Source: Paludibacteraceae bacterium (GTDB taxonomy: Bacteria; Bacteroidota; Bacteroidia; Bacteroidales; Paludibacteraceae). Taken from it: a stretch of 64,000 nt of DNA. A program made the position numbers and the translations under genes. The notes under the pieces are model-generated. The model was not told where the DNA came from. It searched no databases and saw only the letters and a list, made by a program, of their open reading frames with translations. The DNA lies in contig JAFXPY010000024.1 in NCBI GenBank assembly GCA_017527495.1, positions 1 through 64,000 of the forward strand, written 5' to 3'. Below are positions 60,830-64,000 of this stretch, one piece after another. Position 1 is the stretch's first letter. Each line of letters begins with the position of its first letter.

Positions 60830-61944
60830 GCCTTGCCATCACCATACGGATTGACAGCCTCGCTCATTGTTTTATACACTTCTTTATTTTCAAACAACTC
60901 AATCAAAGAGTTTTCAATGACTTGTTGATTAGTGCCTACTAATTTTACCGTTCCTGCCTCCAACGCCTCCGGACGCTCAGTAGTGTCGCGCATAACAAGC
61001 ACGGGCTTACCCAAGCCGGGCGCCTCCTCTTGTACTCCACCGGAATCAGTCAGTATCAAATACGACTGCTGCATCATATATACAAAAGGCAGATACTGAA
61101 GCGGTTCTATCAGAAAGATATTTCCATTTCCGGCATTTGCCAAAATATCCAACACAGGCTTGCGCACATTAGGATTCAAATGCATCGGATATACAAAATC
61201 AACATCAGGATAGCGCAGTGACACATTTTTTATAGCATGACAGATATTCAAAAAACCTTCTCCAAAATTCTCACGACGATGTCCTGTGATAAGCACCATG
61301 CGACGACCTTCTGTCTGCAGACGTTGTGTGTCATAGCCATTTTGCAAAATTTCAGCGCACACTTCTGTTTGAAGTTTTTCATCCTCTCTCAATCGCTTTG
61401 TTACCATCTGCAAGGCGTCAATAACCGTATTACCCGTAACAACGATATGCTCCGGATTGACATTTTCTTTAAGCAGATTTTCTCTTGCCAAAGGCGTCGG
61501 AGCAAAATCCCATGTTGCAATACGACCGGTCAGCTGACGATTGATTTCCTCCGGCCACGGACTATAGATATTGTTTGTTCGCAGACCGGCTTCAACATGG
61601 CCTACAGGAATCTGCTTATAGAAAGCAGCCAATGCAGCAGCAATAGAAGTTGTGGTGTCGCCATGAACCAAGACAATATCAGGCTTAACCTCTGTCAGTA
61701 CATCACGCATACCTAAAAGGATACGGCTCGTAATGTCGAACAAATCTTGATTAGGTTTCATGATGTCAAGATTATAGTCCGGCACGATATCGAATAATTG
61801 CAATACCTGCTGAAGCATCTCACGATGCTGCCCCGTGACGCAAACCACAGTTCTGAATTCGCTTTGCAACTGAAGTTTCTTAACCAATGGAGCCATCTTG
61901 ATTGCCTCAGGACGAGTGCCAAAAACAACTAATATCGTCTGCAT
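60793..61944 (-). CDS. wecB: UDP-N-acetylglucosamine 2-epimerase WecB
   Basis: The 383-residue enzyme is the classic non-hydrolysing type: VFGTRPEAIKMAPLV, VTGQHREMLQQVLQLF, VHGDTTTSIAAALA, HVEAGLRTNNIYSPWPEE, TGHRRENFG and RDTTERPEALEAGT. It makes UDP-ManNAc from UDP-GlcNAc in the cytoplasm. It is the first gene of the minus-strand glycan operon, 36 bp downstream of a consensus promoter, and the closest of the three paralogues here to E. coli WecB. Confidence 0.93.
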   Translation of the reverse strand: MQTILVVFGTRPEAIKMAPLVKKLQLQSEFRTVVCVTGQHREMLQQVLQLFDIVPDYNLDIMKPNQDLFDITSRILLGMRDVLTEVKPDIVLVHGDTTTSIAAALAAFYKQIPVGHVEAGLRTNNIYSPWPEEINRQLTGRIATWDFAPTPLARENLLKENVNPEHIVVTGNTVIDALQMVTKRLREDEKLQTEVCAEILQNGYDTQRLQTEGRRMVLITGHRRENFGEGFLNICHAIKNVSLRYPDVDFVYPMHLNPNVRKPVLDILANAGNGNIFLIEPLQYLPFVYMMQQSYLILTDSGGVQEEAPGLGKPVLVMRDTTERPEALEAGTVKLVGTNQQVIENSLIELFENKEVYKTMSEAVNPYGDGKACERIINKLKQI

Positions 61945-61979
61945 TTTTCAGGATTAAAATATATTTTATTTCTAACCTA

Positions 61980-62011
61980 CAAAATTAATTGTTTTTTCTT
62001 TTATACACAAA
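61980..62011 (-). promoter_or_regulatory. Promoter of the surface-glycan operon
   Basis: On the minus strand TTTG (62011-62008), 20 bp, TAATTTTG (61987-61980), 36 bp before the wecB ATG. There are no invertible-promoter repeats of the Bacteroides capsule type flanking it that I can see. Confidence 0.65.
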
Positions 62012-62083
62012 TTTTAACCAATTTTTATACTAAAATAGACGCGAACGAGACAAATTTATACAACGAATTAAATCAAATACAAT

Positions 62084-62180
62084 AACTCGTCAAATTTTAG
62101 AATACGAATTTGACGAATTGAAGCGAATACAAAAACTCGTCAAATTTTAGAATACGAATTTGACGAATTGAAGCGAATTA
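62084..62180. repeat. 50-bp tandem repeat with internal inverted repeat
   Basis: Two copies with a period of 50 bp (62084 and 62134) read AACTCGTCAAATTTTAGAAT, then ACGAATTTGACGAATTGAAG, then CGAATA. CGTCAAATT and AATTTGACG within each unit are inverted repeats. A degenerate piece (CAACGAATTAAATC) precedes them. The array lies just upstream of the glycan-operon promoter. Confidence 0.75.
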
Positions 62181-62240
62181 TTGTACAGGGCAAATGAGCT
62201 TATTATTGTGCAAGTCAAATAAAATTAATGGATGCGTAAT

Positions 62241-63083
62241 TTATCCCAATCGCTTGTCGAACTCGAAGTAGTTGCGGTCGGGGCCTGTAGGACCACAATA
62301 GACAGCAAATTCTATTTCTTTGAAGTAGTGCAAAAATTCAGGCAGTATGTTTTTATACGCTTTTGCCACAACTGCCGGGTCATTACGAAATGCGCCGCAA
62401 CCAAAAGCTCCTAAAATCAACACATCAACGCCATGCTGCGCAGCCACACTGATTATTTTTCTTCCACGCTTCTCATGAATAGCCTGTAATTCTTCTGGTG
62501 ATACAATTTGGCGTTTCCCCTCTCCGAAATTATAGCGATTAGACGGATGCTCACGAAGGTTGGGAGCAGCACATGTGATTATGTCAAGTTTGTAAGGTTG
62601 CTCAAGCATCTGATAGTTATCGTCTTTGAGCACGACAACATCAGGTGTGTAGATTATGTCATCATTATGCAACGAGTTATGAGCATTTATGTGAGGAGTA
62701 TAGAATTTAGCCTCCATTTCGTCAGTACTGAGGCATTGGAAAAGCGTTGAAACACGGCATAACGATTCTTCTTGCGCTCTTGAGCCACTCTCAACTCCCC
62801 CTCCGGGTGTTGTGGCTGAAGCAAAATTCAGCACCCCCACTTTGTCGGTTCCGCGTGCATACTCTATAGCCGCTTCAAAACTTCTATTACGCGTTATATG
62901 CACTTTTGCCGGTTGGTCGAATCGTGGAATCGGCAATTCTATCGTCTGATCTTCAGGTATGAATTGCTGAATTGCACAACTCGCTTTAACTGCAGCAGAT
63001 AGCAGTTCGCTTTGTTTAATTTTCTCGCATGTGTCTTCAAAGACATCAATAAGATAGTCTCTTGTTAATTCAAAATGATCCAT
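62241..63083 (-). CDS. TIGR02452 family protein (microbial PARG-like macrodomain)
   Basis: The 280-residue protein carries VLNFASATTPGGGVESGSRA then QEESLCR near residue 92: the GGG-x6-QEE catalytic loop of poly(ADP-ribose) glycohydrolases. GAFGCGAFRNDP later forms the second ligand loop of the macrodomain. TIGR02452 proteins remove ADP-ribose from proteins or handle ADP-ribose derivatives in the cytoplasm. It is 8 bp downstream of aat and probably co-transcribed with clpA and aat. Confidence 0.88.
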   Translation of the reverse strand: MDHFELTRDYLIDVFEDTCEKIKQSELLSAAVKASCAIQQFIPEDQTIELPIPRFDQPAKVHITRNRSFEAAIEYARGTDKVGVLNFASATTPGGGVESGSRAQEESLCRVSTLFQCLSTDEMEAKFYTPHINAHNSLHNDDIIYTPDVVVLKDDNYQMLEQPYKLDIITCAAPNLREHPSNRYNFGEGKRQIVSPEELQAIHEKRGRKIISVAAQHGVDVLILGAFGCGAFRNDPAVVAKAYKNILPEFLHYFKEIEFAVYCGPTGPDRNYFEFDKRLG

Positions 63084-63091
63084 AGTTAGTG

Positions 63092-63742
63092 TTATTTTAA
63101 GTTGTTTATATATTCCATATATTCATCGTAGGAAATATATCTGCCTCCCATAGATTTGAGGTGCGGTGTTTCCAATTGGCAATCTATTATTCCCCCGCTG
63201 CCCTGCATTGATTGCGCAAGAGTTATTAGTGCTAATTTTGAGGCATTGGGAACTAAAGAGAACATACTTTCTCCAATAATATTTTTGCCTATAACAATTC
63301 CGTACAAGCCACCGACTAACTGTTCTTTATCCCAGACCTCGACACTCAATGCATATTGTAGCCGATACATTCTTGTATATGCTTCGATGATTCGTTCTCC
63401 GAGCCATGCTCCCTCTTGTTGATCGCGTCCTTGCGCTTTTCCACAGTTGCGCATAACTTGTTCAAAAGCTTCATTACAACTTACTCTATAGCGTTTTTGA
63501 TGCATCAATTGCTTCATTGAATGGCTGATATGTATCTCTTCGGGAAAGATAACAAATCTCTCGTGCGGGCAGTACCACACGGGCTCAGGCATTGTCATGT
63601 CATACCAAGGAAAGATACCATAATGATAAGCCAACTCAAGCCATTCGGGTGTTAAGTCGCCACCGATAGCCAACAAACCATCTTCTTCTGCCAAACGCGG
63701 GTCTGGAAAGCCTACTATTGATTTGTCTAATGAAAAAACCAT
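63092..63742 (-). CDS. aat: Leucyl/phenylalanyl-tRNA-protein transferase
   Basis: The 216-residue protein has FPDPRLAEEDGLLAIGGDLTPEW at the N-terminus (given as a region), HYGIFPWY, WYCPHERFVIFP, GESMFS and GGRYISYDEY, all marks of Aat. It adds Leu or Phe to proteins with N-terminal Arg or Lys, sending them to the Clp protease. Its ATG overlaps the clpA stop as TAATG, which fits that shared N-end-rule role. Confidence 0.95.
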   Translation of the reverse strand: MVFSLDKSIVGFPDPRLAEEDGLLAIGGDLTPEWLELAYHYGIFPWYDMTMPEPVWYCPHERFVIFPEEIHISHSMKQLMHQKRYRVSCNEAFEQVMRNCGKAQGRDQQEGAWLGERIIEAYTRMYRLQYALSVEVWDKEQLVGGLYGIVIGKNIIGESMFSLVPNASKLALITLAQSMQGSGGIIDCQLETPHLKSMGGRYISYDEYMEYINNLK

Positions 63743-64000
63743 TATTCAACTTCTAATTGTTCGTTTTTGAGAATAAGTCTCGCCTTTCCTCCATTTTTAA
63801 GTTTTCCGAAAAGTATGTTTTTAATCAGTGGCGTGTAGGCATATTGTCGGATGACACGATCCATTTCTCTTGCTCCGTACTGAACCGAGAAACCTTTATC
63901 GAACAAGAATTTATTTGCCTCTGCCGACAGCTGCAGTTCTACATTTTTGGCTTTCAGTCGCTCGTTGAGCAGATTGATTTTCTTGTTGAGTATGAGTTGT
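63742..64000 (-). CDS. clpA: ATP-dependent Clp protease ATP-binding subunit ClpA, C-terminal end (cut by window edge)
   Basis: Reading from the right edge down to a TAA at 63744-63742, 85 codons encode the C-terminal D2 small domain of a Clp/Hsp100 ATPase. NKFLFDKGFSVQYGAREMDR includes the sensor-2 G-A-R motif and is followed by VIRQYAYTPLIKNILFGKL. The sequence pattern and the adjacent aat gene favour ClpA over ClpB or ClpC. The rest of the gene is outside the window. Confidence 0.82.
   Translation of the reverse strand, partial: QLILNKKINLLNERLKAKNVELQLSAEANKFLFDKGFSVQYGAREMDRVIRQYAYTPLIKNILFGKLKNGGKARLILKNEQLEVE

Noticed and set aside
61945-62240. Invertible promoter of the Bacteroides capsule type
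   Set aside because: The repeats upstream of the glycan promoter are tandem units on one side only; no inverted copies flank the promoter and no recombinase gene is nearby.

Overview
The window looks like the chromosome of a member of the Bacteroidales (phylum Bacteroidota). The evidence is a set of promoters with the Bacteroidetes layout (TTG or TTTG, about 20 bp, then TAnnTTTG), a type IX secretion sorting domain on a secreted pectate lyase, AT-rich leaders that mostly lack Shine-Dalgarno sequences, and families typical of the group (WYL regulators, TIGR04076, DUF1573, DUF4143 ATPases). I see no rRNA, tRNA, CRISPR array or intact transposase.

1-5.6 kb is a small accessory and decay zone. 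It holds a WYL regulator cut by the window edge, a uracil/hypoxanthine-DNA glycosylase, a TIGR04076 protein, a TPR-like protein, a retropepsin-like protein whose catalytic Asp is Asn and which is coupled to a 49-aa ORF, stubs of a DUF4143 ATPase and a Dam-type methylase, and a 560-bp non-coding array of short hairpin modules whose stems co-vary. 5.6-15 kb holds housekeeping and envelope genes: a (p)ppGpp synthetase/hydrolase, a DUF1573 protein behind a consensus sigma-54 promoter, meaB, a lipoprotein, an acyl-ACP thioesterase, an NhaC antiporter and a secreted tyrosine-phosphatase-like protein.

15.26-34.07 kb is one tightly packed 17-gene operon for an aryl-polyene/flexirubin-like pigment. 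A tyrosine ammonia-lyase should make 4-coumarate and an AMP-forming ligase should activate it. Two ACPs, FabG, three ketosynthase proteins (two carrying a second KS-like half) and two hot-dog proteins (one keeping only the catalytic Glu, the other only the His) would extend it to a conjugated polyene. A methyltransferase, a GT2-acyltransferase-FAD triple fusion, an LpxL-like acyltransferase, a LolA-like carrier, an SMR-like protein and an MMPL exporter would tailor it and place it in the outer membrane. The dialkylresorcinol genes of true flexirubin loci are absent.

34-43.5 kb holds a PL9 pectate lyase with a T9SS tail, pnp, der, a queD-queF-queC-queE block and a deacetylase coupled to queE. 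61.94-43.5 kb (minus strand) is a surface-glycan locus of 19 genes. It has three UDP-GlcNAc 2-epimerase paralogues, a WbpB/WlbA dehydrogenase, glycosyltransferases, a pyruvyl transferase, a nitroreductase, O-acyltransferases and a built-in FkbH/ACP/KAS III/ACP acyl-building module. No flippase or initiating transferase is seen. The right end is clpA (cut), aat and a TIGR02452 PARG-like gene, apparently one operon.

Intergenic gaps carry several tandem-repeat families (7, 14, 50 and 56 bp units).
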